This document shows, in pieces, positions 26,625-36,153 of a stretch of 64,000 bases of DNA; position 1 is the stretch's first letter; the number at the start of each line of letters is the position of its first letter. The stretch comes from Blastopirellula retiformator. Lineage in GTDB: Bacteria; Planctomycetota; Planctomycetia; Pirellulales; Pirellulaceae. Position numbers and translations under genes: made by a program. Under the pieces are notes generated by a model. The model made no database searches and was not told the DNA's origin. It saw only the letters and a list, made by a program, of their open reading frames with translations. Location of the stretch: positions 1,352,082 to 1,416,081 of the forward strand of contig NZ_SJPF01000001.1 of NCBI RefSeq assembly GCF_007859755.1, in the 5' to 3' direction.

Positions 26625-28352
26625 ATGAGCCAGACGACTCTCAGCAAAATCGAACTTCTCAAGCAAGGCAGCCGCCAGCTGCGGGGGACGCTAGCGGAGG
26701 AATTGCAGAACGAGCGTCCCGACTTTTCGGGCGACGCGATTCAGATGCTCAAGTACCACGGCAGCTATCAGCAGGACGACCGCGACGTCCGCAAGCAGAA
26801 GAACGCCGATGGTACGAAAAAGCAGAAAGCTTACTCGTGCCTGATCCGGACCGTAGTTCCCGGCGGAAAGGTGACGGCCGAGCAGTTTCTGGCCGAGCTC
26901 GATTTGTGCGATCGCCTGGGGAACGGCACGTTGCGGATTACCACCCGGCAAGGCTTTCAGCTGCACGGCGTGCTCAAGAGCGACCTGAAGGAGACGATCC
27001 GCACGATCAACCAGATCAAACTTTCGACCTACGCCGCTTGCGGCGACGTCAGCCGCAATGTGATGTGCTGCCCGGTGCCGTACAAAAACAACCCGGTTCG
27101 TGAGCAGATGCAAGGGGTCGCGCGGCAGATCTCCGTCCACTTCCGGCCGCAGTCCTCCTCTTACTACGAACTCTGGCTGACCGACGAAGAAGGAAACAAG
27201 GAAAATCACGCCGAGTTCCAACCGGTCGCCGAGCCTATCTATGGAGAGCGGTATTTGCCGCGGAAGTTCAAGTTTGGCGTCGCCGAGCCGACCGACAACT
27301 GCATCGACGTCTACACGCAGGACGTCGGTCTGCTGGCGATTATCGAAGCGGACCAGGTGGTCGGCTACAACGTGATCGTCGGCGGCGGGATGGGCAATAC
27401 CCCCTCGGCCGACAAGACCTTTCCGCGCCTTGGCGACGAGCTGACGTTCGCCACTCCCGAAAACGTGATCGCCGTTTGCGAAGCGATCGTCAAAGTGCAA
27501 CGCGACTTTGGCAATCGCGACGATCGCAAGCGAGCCCGGCTGAAGTACGTGCTGCATGATTGGGGCGTCGCCAAGTTCAAAGCGAAGGTCGAAGAGTACT
27601 ACGGCGAACCGCTACCGGAACCGCGACACGCGCCCGTGACTGGCATCGACGATCATCTCGGCTGGCATGTCCAGGGAGACGGTAAGCTGTTCTACGGAAT
27701 CAACATCGAGAACGGCCGCGTCGCCGATGTCGACCAAGTGCGAATCAAAAGCGGTCTGCGAGCGATCCTCCAGCGGTACGGAATGGAGACTCGCCTGACG
27801 CCGCTGCAGTCGGTGATCTTGTGCGACGTCGATCCGAAAGACCGCCGCGACATCGAAACGCTGCTGCAGGAGTACGGGATGAAATCGGTCGACGAGCTGT
27901 CGCTCGCCCGGCGGTTTGCCGTCGCTTGCCCCGCGCTGCCGACCTGTGGTCTGGCGATTACCGAGTCAGAGCGGGTCATGCCGCAGCTGATTGATCAGCT
28001 TGAGCCGGTGCTGGCCGAGCATGGACTCGCCGAGTCGCAGATTTCGATTCGGATGACCGGGTGCCCCAATGGGTGTGCCCGGCCGTATATGGCGGACATC
28101 GGCCTGGTCGGCAAGTCGGTCGGCAAATACACAATCTACCTGGGGGGGAATCCGCAAGGAACGCGAATCGGCTTCGTCTATCAAGAGGCGACGCCACTGG
28201 CAGAGATTCCGGCCCAGCTGTCGCCGCTGTTGGCTCGTTACACGGCGGAAAAAGAGGGCGAAGAGGGATTCGGCGACTACTGCGCCCGCATTGGACGCGA
28301 TGCATTGTTGGCCAAGGTTGGCCAGTCGGAAGCGGTCACACTTCAAAACTAA
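26625..28352 (+). CDS. sir: Assimilatory sulfite reductase, sirohaem/4Fe-4S hemoprotein
   Basis: A 575-residue cytoplasmic enzyme reducing sulfite to sulfide. The N-terminal half shows LKYHGSYQQDDRDVR, NGTLRITTRQGFQLHGVL and YAACGDVSRNVMCCPVP, the SiR/NiR repeat type closest to plant and CysI sulfite reductases. The four cluster cysteines are C435 and C441 (CPALPTC) and C480 and C484 (TGCPNGCARPYMAD). The electron donor is probably ferredoxin or a flavoprotein encoded elsewhere, as no cysJ-like gene is adjacent. Good ribosome site GGAAAGAG before the ATG. A nitrite reductase is the alternative, but the CPALPTCGLAITESER motif favours sulfite. Confidence 0.9.
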   Translation: MSQTTLSKIELLKQGSRQLRGTLAEELQNERPDFSGDAIQMLKYHGSYQQDDRDVRKQKNADGTKKQKAYSCLIRTVVPGGKVTAEQFLAELDLCDRLGNGTLRITTRQGFQLHGVLKSDLKETIRTINQIKLSTYAACGDVSRNVMCCPVPYKNNPVREQMQGVARQISVHFRPQSSSYYELWLTDEEGNKENHAEFQPVAEPIYGERYLPRKFKFGVAEPTDNCIDVYTQDVGLLAIIEADQVVGYNVIVGGGMGNTPSADKTFPRLGDELTFATPENVIAVCEAIVKVQRDFGNRDDRKRARLKYVLHDWGVAKFKAKVEEYYGEPLPEPRHAPVTGIDDHLGWHVQGDGKLFYGINIENGRVADVDQVRIKSGLRAILQRYGMETRLTPLQSVILCDVDPKDRRDIETLLQEYGMKSVDELSLARRFAVACPALPTCGLAITESERVMPQLIDQLEPVLAEHGLAESQISIRMTGCPNGCARPYMADIGLVGKSVGKYTIYLGGNPQGTRIGFVYQEATPLAEIPAQLSPLLARYTAEKEGEEGFGDYCARIGRDALLAKVGQSEAVTLQN

Positions 28353-28371
28353 GATCAGGGAATGGATAACG

Positions 28372-28569
28372 ATGAAACGCTATTACTCGCTTTGGAAATC
28401 GACCTGGTGGTTGTGGATGCTGATCATCGGCGGCGCCTTTTATCTGTCGACGCTCAGTAACGTTCTGATGTGCGTCAGCTTGGTCTACCTACCAATTTGC
28501 GTCGTCATCTTTTTATGGTTCGGCTTGGTGCGTTACGACGATCAGGGGAATCCGCTCGACATCGTCTAA
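28372..28569 (+). CDS. Small membrane protein downstream of sulfite reductase
   Basis: A 65-residue protein with two hydrophobic helices (about residues 11-27 and 29-50) and a polar C-terminus VRYDDQGNPLDIV. It starts 19 bp after the sulfite reductase stop, so it belongs to the same transcript. The TAA stop is part of the CTAA target repeat of the element that follows. No known family recognised. Confidence 0.7.
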   Translation: MKRYYSLWKSTWWLWMLIIGGAFYLSTLSNVLMCVSLVYLPICVVIFLWFGLVRYDDQGNPLDIV

Positions 28570-28718
28570 CAGCCTGTTGAAAAATGCCATCGTGGCATTT
28601 TCCAACCTCGCCAGGCTCAGAGCATAGCTCTTCGCGGCTCTCAAAATAACGACTTACGTCGTTATTTTGGGATCGCATCCGTGCGATCACGCAGTCCATC
28701 GAGGAAATCAACGGACTG
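28570..28718. repeat. 149-bp MITE-like element, copy B
   Basis: Full-length copy, same orientation as copy A and nearly identical. CTAA flanks both ends (28566-28569 and 28719-28722). The left CTAA contains the TAA stop of the small membrane protein. Its hairpins could act as terminator of the sulfite reductase transcript. Confidence 0.92.
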
Positions 28719-28805
28719 CTAAGCATACGTCGTTGTAATCGGCGTGTTGCGCGTTCTGTATGAACCCGCAGCGCGAAAGCTTGAGAAGCCTGCCGGCGTC
28801 TTCTT

Positions 28806-29363
28806 TTATTGGCCAAGTACCGGCGGCGGCAATACGAAGCCTCCATCGGGTAGCGTCTCGGGACGCATTACCGGGGGCAGTAGTTGCGGTTGATTTTGCG
28901 GCGTCACGTTGACGGCCGGATCGACCTGCGTGGCGAGCGGCGTGACGTAACCGGCCTGGGCGTTGGAGCGAAGTTGCTCGGCGCGGCTCCGCAGTTCTTC
29001 CGGCGGCACGATCCGCCGCGGTTCCATCGCGAAGTCGAGATCCCGAGTGTCCCGAATTTCCCACGGCCAGAGGTTCTCGCTAAAGAACTCGATCACCGGG
29101 TACTCATACCAGGGGGGCTTGAAGGTGTGCAGCTGCGACACCGACTCGTAGCCATGTTTCTCGAGCCGGATCTCGCGCGTGCCATAATGGACGTAATTGG
29201 CCGAGACCGGCGTCACGCCGATTTCCTGATCGTCGACGTACACCACCGCCCCCGGAGGGCTGGTGCGGATATTCATCCGGCGACGTACGCAACCGGTGCT
29301 GGCGCAGGCGATTAGCAGCGTCAGCAGCAGAAAGTTACGAAAATGGAAAGTCCGACGGTTCAT
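28806..29363 (-). CDS. PEGA-domain lipoprotein
   Basis: A 185-residue envelope lipoprotein. N-terminal signal with lipobox ending ASTGC (acylated Cys about residue 25). A PEGA domain follows at about residues 28-95: MNIRTSPPGAVVYVDDQEIG, then TPVSANYVHYGTREIRLEKH, matching the PEGA pattern of short beta strands. The tail is Pro/Gln-rich. PEGA domains are thought to bind surface layers or peptidoglycan-associated proteins. Alone on its strand between sulfite reductase and the phosphatase. Confidence 0.88.
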   Translation of the reverse strand: MNRRTFHFRNFLLLTLLIACASTGCVRRRMNIRTSPPGAVVYVDDQEIGVTPVSANYVHYGTREIRLEKHGYESVSQLHTFKPPWYEYPVIEFFSENLWPWEIRDTRDLDFAMEPRRIVPPEELRSRAEQLRSNAQAGYVTPLATQVDPAVNVTPQNQPQLLPPVMRPETLPDGGFVLPPPVLGQ

Positions 29364-29579
29364 GCCGATGGGCCGATTCCGATCTAAATTAGGTTGAAGC
29401 GGGGGCGAAGTTTAGCAATCTGCTGCGGCAGCGGCTAGACGAAAACGGGAATCGAAGTTAAATCTTTTCGTCGTAAGTACTTGTTGACGCAAAAATTCCG
29501 CTTTAATATCGCAGGTTTCCGTAAATAATAGGTAGGGCCGCTTTCTGGCGGAAATTGTTGGACCGGAGAAGAGCGACGC

Positions 29580-30929
29580 ATGTCGGTTGAGTCCCATACG
29601 TGGCATAACACGATTCAGATCGCTGCGCTCAGCGATGTGGGGATGCGCCGTAGCAACAACCAGGACCACTACGGCGTCATTCTCTCGGCCAATTGGGACG
29701 AATGGCGAAAGCGGGGGCACCTGTTTGTCGTCGCCGACGGCATGGGAGCCCACGCCGCTGGCGAACTGGCGAGCGAAATCGCGGTTGACCGCGTCGGCCA
29801 TCTCTATCGCAAGTACATCGAAAAAACGCCTCCCGATGCGCTCGTCACCGCCGTCGAAGAAGCCAATGCGATCATCAATCGCAAAGGAGAAGAGAACTCG
29901 GCGTTCCACAAAATGGGGACGACCTGTAGTTCGCTGTTGATCTTGCCGCAAGGTGCGATCGTCTCGCATGTGGGGGATAGTCGCGTCTATCGGCTGCGGG
30001 GCGATAAGCTCGAGCAACTCTCGTTCGACCATTCGATGGCCTGGGAAATTCGGGCTGCGACCGCGGGGCTCGACGCCGCCGACGTGTACGACGCGATTCC
30101 CAAGAACGTCATCACTCGTTCGCTTGGCCCAGGGCCGACGGTCGAAGTCGATCTGGAAGGTCCCTTCCCGCTGCAGGTGGGCGATACGTTCTTCGTCTGC
30201 AGCGACGGAGCGACCGGCCCCTTGCGTAACGACGAAATCGCCATCATTCTGAAAACGCTGGATCCGGCGCACGCCGTCCAACTGATGGTCGACTTGGCGA
30301 ACCTGCGCGGGGGGCCTGATAACATTACCGTTATCGTGGTGAAGATCACCGGCGAGGCGATCACCCAAGATCCCACCCACAGCGAACCGCTGATCATGGA
30401 AGAGACTCGCCCGGCGAATCCTCCTTCCCGCCAGAAGCTGCGAAACCCGCCCTGGACCGTTTGGGCGCTGCTATTGCTGTTTGGGTTTGCGACGGTGTCG
30501 CTGGCCTACATGCAGCGTCCCTTCGAGGCGGTCATCGCCGGGCTGGCGGCGTTTGCGGCCTTCGTATTTGGGGCGGTCTATATGTATTCAGGCCCGGTTG
30601 AAGATGAGCCGATCAAGGCGACTCCCAAGCGCCGGCTTGGTCGCGGACCGTATGAGGAAACCCCCTGCAACACGACCGAGAACGTCGCTCGCAACCTGGC
30701 GGCGACCGTGGTCGAACTCCGCGAGGCGTCGGAAACCAACCAATGGAAGCTCGACTGGGATCGGGTCAACCAACTGCGCAGTCAGGCCCAGCTCGAGCTA
30801 GCAGCGGGCGACTACTTTAACGCCACGCGGCTCTTTTTGATCTGCATCGGGGCGATGATGGCACAGATTCGGATGCAGAGCAAAAAGAAGAACCCGCTGG
30901 AAGATGAGTCGAAGGTCGACTTGATTTAG
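29580..30929 (+). CDS. PP2C-family serine/threonine phosphatase with membrane segments
   Basis: A 449-residue protein. The PPM/PP2C phosphatase domain spans about residues 10-260 with metal-binding motifs SDVGMRRSNNQD, VVADGMGAHAAGE, VGDSRVYRLRGD, CSDGATGPL and GGPDNITVIVV. Two hydrophobic segments (about 288-305 and 315-335) anchor it in the membrane, and a helical cytoplasmic tail follows. It probably reverses Hanks-type kinase phosphorylation, common in planctomycetes, but no kinase gene is adjacent. Separated by 114 bp from the downstream permease gene on the same strand. Confidence 0.92.
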   Translation: MSVESHTWHNTIQIAALSDVGMRRSNNQDHYGVILSANWDEWRKRGHLFVVADGMGAHAAGELASEIAVDRVGHLYRKYIEKTPPDALVTAVEEANAIINRKGEENSAFHKMGTTCSSLLILPQGAIVSHVGDSRVYRLRGDKLEQLSFDHSMAWEIRAATAGLDAADVYDAIPKNVITRSLGPGPTVEVDLEGPFPLQVGDTFFVCSDGATGPLRNDEIAIILKTLDPAHAVQLMVDLANLRGGPDNITVIVVKITGEAITQDPTHSEPLIMEETRPANPPSRQKLRNPPWTVWALLLLFGFATVSLAYMQRPFEAVIAGLAAFAAFVFGAVYMYSGPVEDEPIKATPKRRLGRGPYEETPCNTTENVARNLAATVVELREASETNQWKLDWDRVNQLRSQAQLELAAGDYFNATRLFLICIGAMMAQIRMQSKKKNPLEDESKVDLI

Positions 30930-31043
30930 GTCGCGGCTCTACCGGTTTGGGGCGTTCGCTTGCTGGGAACGAAACTGTCGTTCCGTCGTCTGCGGGAACT
31001 TGCTAGAGTTCGCACGAATTCGCCCGTTTCTTTTCGACCCGCA

Positions 31044-32213
31044 ATGCGAATCATTACCCGCTACATCTTGTGGGAGATCCTCAAGATCTTCTTTTTGGCG
31101 CTCGGCGCGCTGACGTTGCTGATCGTTTTGGTCGGCGTCGTGCAACAAGCGCTGCGCGAAGGTCTGGGCCCTGGTCCGATCGCCCGGATCATTCCGTACA
31201 TGATTCCCGATGCGCTTCGGTTTTCGATTCCCGGCACTATCCTGTTCGCCTCCTGCAGCGTTTACGGGCGGCTGTCGTCCGGCAACGAACTGGCCGCGCT
31301 AAAGGCCTCCGGCGTCTCTCCGCTAGTAGCGCTGTGGCCCGCCTACGCGGTCGCCCTGGTACTGTCGATCGTTTGCGTTTGGCTGAACGATGTTGGCGTC
31401 TCCTGGGGCAGCCAAGGGGTGCGTCGGGTGCTGGTGCAATCGTTCGAGGAAATCGCCTATGGCATGCTCCGCACGCACAAGTCGTTTAGCAACGAGAAGC
31501 TCTCAATCCTGGTCCGCGAAGTCGACGGCCGGCGGCTCATGCGTCCGCAAATTGTCGCCGCGGCGACTCCTACTTCGCCGCAACTGTTGATCTCGGCCGC
31601 CGAAGCGGAACTGCATAGCGACGAGAATAACCAGTTGATTATTTCGCTGATTGACAGCCGGATCGAAAGCGACGGATCAAGCCAAGGGGTCTTCGAGCAT
31701 CCTGGCCAACTCGACCATATCATCTCGCTCAATGACGAGCTTTCGGCCGAAAGTCGTAGTCCGTCGAAGATCGCATCGTCCCGTATCGCCACCGTGCTGG
31801 GGGAAGAGCGTGAACTGGTCAAGAGCCTGGAGGAGGCGGACGTCGCTTGGAACAGTTTCTCGCAGTTGGCGACCTTGGACGACGAGCAAAGGGCCCCCCG
31901 GATTGATGCGTCCTTCGTCGATTGGCAGATCAATCGTCTGCGGACCGAGCCTTGGCGGCGATGGGCGAACGGCTTCAGCTGTTTGTTCTTTGTGCTGCTG
32001 GGCGTGCCGCTAGCGATCAAGCAGCGGAACCCTGATTTTGTGACCAGCTTTTTTATGGCGTTTCTGCCGGTCTTGCTTGTCTTCTACCCGCTGCTAGCGT
32101 TCGCCGTCGATCGAGCGAAAGATGGGGCGCTGCCGCCTCAGGCGGTGTGGATCGGCAACCTGGCCCTGTTGGCGGTCAGTCTCTACTACCTGCGGAAGGT
32201 CTGGCGCTACTAG
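31044..32213 (+). CDS. LptF/LptG-family permease
   Basis: A 389-residue YjgP/YjgQ-type inner-membrane protein of the lipopolysaccharide export ABC complex LptB2FG. The ATG at 31044 gives the typical N-terminus MRIITRYILWEILKIFFLA. Three N-terminal helices (about 15-37, 60-80, 97-115), a large periplasmic beta domain (about 125-305), and three C-terminal helices (about 312-385) match the family. It carries the GNELAALKASGVSP segment seen in LptF/G. Only one of the two paralogues is here; F or G cannot be decided. Confidence 0.88.
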   Translation: MRIITRYILWEILKIFFLALGALTLLIVLVGVVQQALREGLGPGPIARIIPYMIPDALRFSIPGTILFASCSVYGRLSSGNELAALKASGVSPLVALWPAYAVALVLSIVCVWLNDVGVSWGSQGVRRVLVQSFEEIAYGMLRTHKSFSNEKLSILVREVDGRRLMRPQIVAAATPTSPQLLISAAEAELHSDENNQLIISLIDSRIESDGSSQGVFEHPGQLDHIISLNDELSAESRSPSKIASSRIATVLGEERELVKSLEEADVAWNSFSQLATLDDEQRAPRIDASFVDWQINRLRTEPWRRWANGFSCLFFVLLGVPLAIKQRNPDFVTSFFMAFLPVLLVFYPLLAFAVDRAKDGALPPQAVWIGNLALLAVSLYYLRKVWRY

Positions 32214-32343
32214 CGGCAAGTCGCCCGGTTCGGCTTGAATCGTCACGGCGAAGCTTGCTACACTCTCCAGGCGATCGCCGGTCGCGGCGAGACGATGGAT
32301 GTCTCGCCCAAGGTGGCGATCGGTTGCGACAAGGAGGTCGCTT

Positions 32344-33999
32344 GTGTTTACCCGACGCCCGATTCGGGACAAGATGCTGATTGGCGCGGTGTTGCTGACC
32401 GCCATTGTGCTGGGTCTGGCCGCCACGGCCGTCTGGTGCAGTTACAGCTACCGCGGCTTGGCGCGCAGCGTCAGCGTACGCGCCAGCGAACTGCCGCTCG
32501 CCATCGACTTCAGCCTGGCGGTGACCGATCTGCGTCACATGCTGGGGCAATCTCGCGAAATCAATCACGACGGCTTTCCGTCGTCGTTCGATCCTTCGCC
32601 CGAACCAAAAGAAAACGATGCGGTCTCTGGCTTTGATCCCTCGCTGCAGCGCGAGGAGTTCGCCGCTCGGTTGATGCATGTCGAACGTTCGCTGCAGGTC
32701 TACAAGCAGCAACTGGAATCGAACGACGCGCTTGCCAACGACATGAGCGACTATTCGTACGAGCGCGAGACGATTCGCAAGATCGACGAATTGATCGCCA
32801 AGATTCAAAGCGAAGCCAACAACGGCGACTGGGTGTTGGGACTGGTCGACAAGACGATGTTAAAACGGGACCTCGACAGCCTGCACACGCTGGCGATGGA
32901 GTTGCCGAGCTATCTGATTCAGCGGATGCAGCGTCTGAAAGACGAAGCCCATAGCCAATATCGAGCCGGGATCGTGATCTCCGTTTCCGCCACGCTGGCC
33001 GGCGTCACGTCGCTCGGCGTCTTCATGTGGCTCTGTTGGGTTTGGATCTTCTGCCCGCTCGGGGTCTTGATGAAGGGCTCGCGGATGGTCGCCAGCGGCA
33101 ACTTTTCGCACCGCATTCACTTGAACACGCACGACGAGATGAGCATCCTGGCCGAAGCGATGAACGCCATGACGCAGCGGTTTGAAGAGATTCGCCGCAA
33201 TCTTGATGGCCAGGTCCAAGAGCGAACCAAGCAAGTGGTCCGCAGCGAGCAACTCGCCAGCGTCGGCTTTCTGGCCGCCGGCGTCGCTCACGAAATCAAC
33301 AATCCGCTCGCTTCGATCGCCTTCTGCGCCGAGTCGCTGCAAAGTCGCTTGGCCGAAGCGCTGCCCGCCGAAGAGGCGGAGCAAGCGGTCTGCAGCGTCG
33401 ACGACGTCGAACTGCTGCGGAACTACCTGGGCATGATCCAGGACGAAGCGTTCCGCTGCAAGGAAATCACCGAACGGTTGCTCGACTACTCGCGTCTGGG
33501 AGATGTCGAAAAGGCCGACACCGACCTGGGCGAGCTTGTCCGCAATGTGATCGACATGGTCAGCCATCTCGGCAAGTACCGCGAAAAGAAGGTCAACTTC
33601 AATTCACGCGACGCGGCGATCGCTCCGGTCAATCCGCAAGAGATGAAGCAGGTCATGCTGAACCTGATCACCAACGCATTGGACAGCTTAGACCCCGGCG
33701 GCGAGGTCAACGTCGAACTGAGATCGCTGGACGACGATCAGATTATCGTCACGGTACGAGACAATGGTTGCGGCATGACCGAAGAAGTGAAGAAACACTT
33801 GTTTGAACCCTTCTTCACTCGCCGCCGTAACGGACAGGGTACCGGGCTAGGTTTATCCATCACGTATCGCATCATCGCCGATCACGGCGGGCAAATCGAC
33901 GCGCACAGCGAAGGACCGGGGTGCGGGTCGGAATTCCGAATTACATTGCCCGCTAGCACGCCAGGGAAGGAGCAACACCATCGCTACCAAGCAGCCTAG
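32344..33999 (+). CDS. Membrane sensor histidine kinase
   Basis: A 551-residue two-component kinase. The GTG at 32344 has a strong AAGGAGG six bases upstream, so it is preferred to earlier starts. TM1 about residues 12-32, a periplasmic helical domain, TM2 about 208-236, then HAMP (about 237-290). The HisKA box is GVAHEINNPL with His316. ATPase domain: N box LNLITNALDSL, G1 DNGCGMTE, F box FEPFFT, G2 GTGLGLSI. The C-terminus overlaps or abuts the sigma-54 response regulator gene, which forms the cognate pair. Signal sensed is unknown. Confidence 0.94.
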   Translation: MFTRRPIRDKMLIGAVLLTAIVLGLAATAVWCSYSYRGLARSVSVRASELPLAIDFSLAVTDLRHMLGQSREINHDGFPSSFDPSPEPKENDAVSGFDPSLQREEFAARLMHVERSLQVYKQQLESNDALANDMSDYSYERETIRKIDELIAKIQSEANNGDWVLGLVDKTMLKRDLDSLHTLAMELPSYLIQRMQRLKDEAHSQYRAGIVISVSATLAGVTSLGVFMWLCWVWIFCPLGVLMKGSRMVASGNFSHRIHLNTHDEMSILAEAMNAMTQRFEEIRRNLDGQVQERTKQVVRSEQLASVGFLAAGVAHEINNPLASIAFCAESLQSRLAEALPAEEAEQAVCSVDDVELLRNYLGMIQDEAFRCKEITERLLDYSRLGDVEKADTDLGELVRNVIDMVSHLGKYREKKVNFNSRDAAIAPVNPQEMKQVMLNLITNALDSLDPGGEVNVELRSLDDDQIIVTVRDNGCGMTEEVKKHLFEPFFTRRRNGQGTGLGLSITYRIIADHGGQIDAHSEGPGCGSEFRITLPASTPGKEQHHRYQAA

Positions 34000-34003
34000 T
34001 CGG

Positions 34004-35392
34004 TTGAAGATCCTCTTCGCCGACGACGAGAAGTCGTTGCAAAAACTGATGAGTCTCGAACTGCCCCGTTTGGGACATGAAGTTACCGTCTGCCCCGACG
34101 GTTTGACTGCCGTTGCTGCGCTCGAGCGCAATACGTACGACTGCATTCTGGTCGACCTTGATATGCCGGGACTGAACGGCATCCAGGTGATCGGCAAAGC
34201 GAAAGAACTTTCGCCCGAGACCGAGGCGATCGTCCTGACCGGCAAGTCGTCGACCGAATCGGCGATCTCGGCGTTGCGGTTCGGTGCGTTCGATTACTTG
34301 ACCAAGCCTTGCCGTTTGGTCGAACTGCAGACGCTGCTCGATCGGGTCGCTGACAAGCGGGAATTGACCCGCAAGTATCGCGCGGTCAAAACGCGGTTGG
34401 AAAAGCTGGAAGGTAAGTCGAACCTGATCGGCGATTCGACCAGCATGCAGCAGGTGGGACGCTTGATCTCGAAAGTGGCGCCGACCAATTCGACCGTGCT
34501 GATCCGGGGCGAAACCGGTACCGGTAAAGAACTGGTCGCCCGCGCTCTGCATGATCAAAGTCACCGCGTCGAGATGCCGTTCGTCGCCGTCAATTGCGGC
34601 GCTCTGCCAGAGAACCTGATCGAAAGCGAACTGTTCGGGCATCGCAAAGGCTCTTTTACCGGAGCTGAGGATACGCGTATCGGCTTGTTCGAGGTCGCCA
34701 ACGGCGGCACGCTCTTTTTGGACGAAATCGGCGAACTGCCGAAGTCGCTGCAGGCGAAACTGCTGCGGGTGCTGGAGACCGGCGAGATCCGCCGCGTCGG
34801 CGATAACGACTCGATGAAGATCGACGTCCGCATCGTTTGCGCCACGCACCGCGACGTTGAACAAATGGTGGCCGAAGGGGACTTCCGCGAAGACTTGATG
34901 TTCCGCATCAATACGTTCGAGATCCATCTGCCGCCGCTCCGCGAACGGACCGAAGACATTCCGCTGTTGGCCGAACACCTCTGCCGTCGCTTCTGGCCGA
35001 ATGTGCCAATGACGCAGACGATCTTTTCGACTGACGCGATTCGCGCCCTGAAGTCGCACGATTGGCCGGGCAACGTGCGTGAACTGGCCAACGTTGTCGA
35101 ACATGCGACGATCTTGTGCGAAGAGCCGCCGATTGAGCCTGATCATTTGCCTCGTCGCTTTGGGCGATCCAGCGGCGACGGCGCTATTGGCGCCGGAGGC
35201 GCTGCCGCTGGCAAGCCGGTGTTGAAAGCGATCGGGCCGTTATCGCTACGTGAACTGGAAATGCAGGCGATCTACCAGGCGCTCGAACGTCACGAAGGAA
35301 ACAAACCGCAAGCGGCCGAAGAATTGGGCGTGAGCCTGAAGACGCTTTACAACAAGCTCAACCAGGCGTCGAGCATGGACAAATCGGCCTGA
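34004..35392 (+). CDS. NtrC-type sigma-54-dependent response regulator
   Basis: A 462-residue activator. Receiver domain (about 1-115) with acidic pocket FADDE and phospho-acceptor Asp51 in LVDLDMPG. AAA+ domain (about 140-370): Walker A GETGTGKE, GAFTGA-loop variant GSFTGAED, Walker B GGTLFLDEIGEL, RTEDIPLLAEHL. C-terminal Fis-type helix-turn-helix (NKPQAAEELGVSLKTLYNKL). The annotated TTG at 34004 has no ribosome site; an in-frame AUC at 33980 lies 7 bases after AAGGAG, overlapping the kinase gene, and may be the true start. Partner of the upstream kinase. Confidence 0.93.
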   Translation: MKILFADDEKSLQKLMSLELPRLGHEVTVCPDGLTAVAALERNTYDCILVDLDMPGLNGIQVIGKAKELSPETEAIVLTGKSSTESAISALRFGAFDYLTKPCRLVELQTLLDRVADKRELTRKYRAVKTRLEKLEGKSNLIGDSTSMQQVGRLISKVAPTNSTVLIRGETGTGKELVARALHDQSHRVEMPFVAVNCGALPENLIESELFGHRKGSFTGAEDTRIGLFEVANGGTLFLDEIGELPKSLQAKLLRVLETGEIRRVGDNDSMKIDVRIVCATHRDVEQMVAEGDFREDLMFRINTFEIHLPPLRERTEDIPLLAEHLCRRFWPNVPMTQTIFSTDAIRALKSHDWPGNVRELANVVEHATILCEEPPIEPDHLPRRFGRSSGDGAIGAGGAAAGKPVLKAIGPLSLRELEMQAIYQALERHEGNKPQAAEELGVSLKTLYNKLNQASSMDKSA

Positions 35393-35419
35393 AGCGATTG
35401 AGCTTCGTCAAAATCAGAA

Positions 35420-35453
35420 AACGCCGCATGCTAAACGCCGAGCATGCGGCGTT
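35420..35453 (+). terminator. Terminator of the kinase/regulator operon
   Basis: AACGCCGCATGCT (35420-35432) pairs perfectly with AGCATGCGGCGTT (35441-35453), followed by CTTGAT. The T-run is weak, so termination may be partial. Confidence 0.65.
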
Positions 35454-35551
35454 CTTGATGGATCGTGCAAAATTCTCGCAGGGGACGTTGCGGAGCGTTA
35501 GGATGACGAGAAATGAAACTTGTCTCCTCACGAAACGATAAGGTCTACGAC

Positions 35552-36142
35552 ATGCGCGTTTGCCGAGCTACCCAATTCGTTCTGGCGGCGTTTCTGGTTC
35601 TGGCGACGCTCACCCCTGTCTATGCTCAGGGCTTTGGCGATGCCCGCCGCTATAACGGCTACATCGATGCGGAACCACTCTTGATCGTGATCCCAGACTC
35701 GCGCGACTGCGCATTGGCCTACAACGCTGAGAGCGATGATTGGGATAAGGTCGAGTTCTCTACGCCATTGCCTGGGGAGGGTTCGCCGGTGGCAATCGGC
35801 GGAGATGTCGCCGTGTTCGTCCATGAGGGCGTCGCCTATGGATACAGCGTGGAGACTAGCCGGTGGGCGTCGATTAAATTGGACGACCCCAAGACGCCTG
35901 GAATCCCGGTTATTGGCGGTAAACTAGCGGCGGTGATCCATGGAGATTTCGTTTACGGATTTGGCGCTAAACATGGCGTTTGGGCGAAAGCGAAGCTGTC
36001 CAGCGGCAGCAAGGCGAAGCCAATAATCGGCAGCACCTTGATCAAGGTCATCGACGGAAACGTGATGCTGGTCTTCGGCGAAGCCAGCAAACGCTTTAGC
36101 GGCGTTGACCTGACCAACGGCGAAATGGTTAAGCTTCGGTAG
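35552..36142 (+). CDS. Secreted protein of unknown function, beta-propeller-like repeats
   Basis: A 196-residue exported protein. The ATG at 35552 opens a clean signal peptide (RVCRATQFVLAAFLVLATLT, ending VYAQ) and has AAGG upstream; an ATG 39 bases earlier is possible. The mature part contains three or so similar units with a Y/F-G-x-x-x-x-x-x-W pattern (LAYNAESDDW, YGYSVETSRW, YGFGAKHGVW), which suggests Kelch-like blades. No family recognised. Confidence 0.7.
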   Translation: MRVCRATQFVLAAFLVLATLTPVYAQGFGDARRYNGYIDAEPLLIVIPDSRDCALAYNAESDDWDKVEFSTPLPGEGSPVAIGGDVAVFVHEGVAYGYSVETSRWASIKLDDPKTPGIPVIGGKLAAVIHGDFVYGFGAKHGVWAKAKLSSGSKAKPIIGSTLIKVIDGNVMLVFGEASKRFSGVDLTNGEMVKLR

Positions 36143-36153
36143 CGGCCAAGCGC

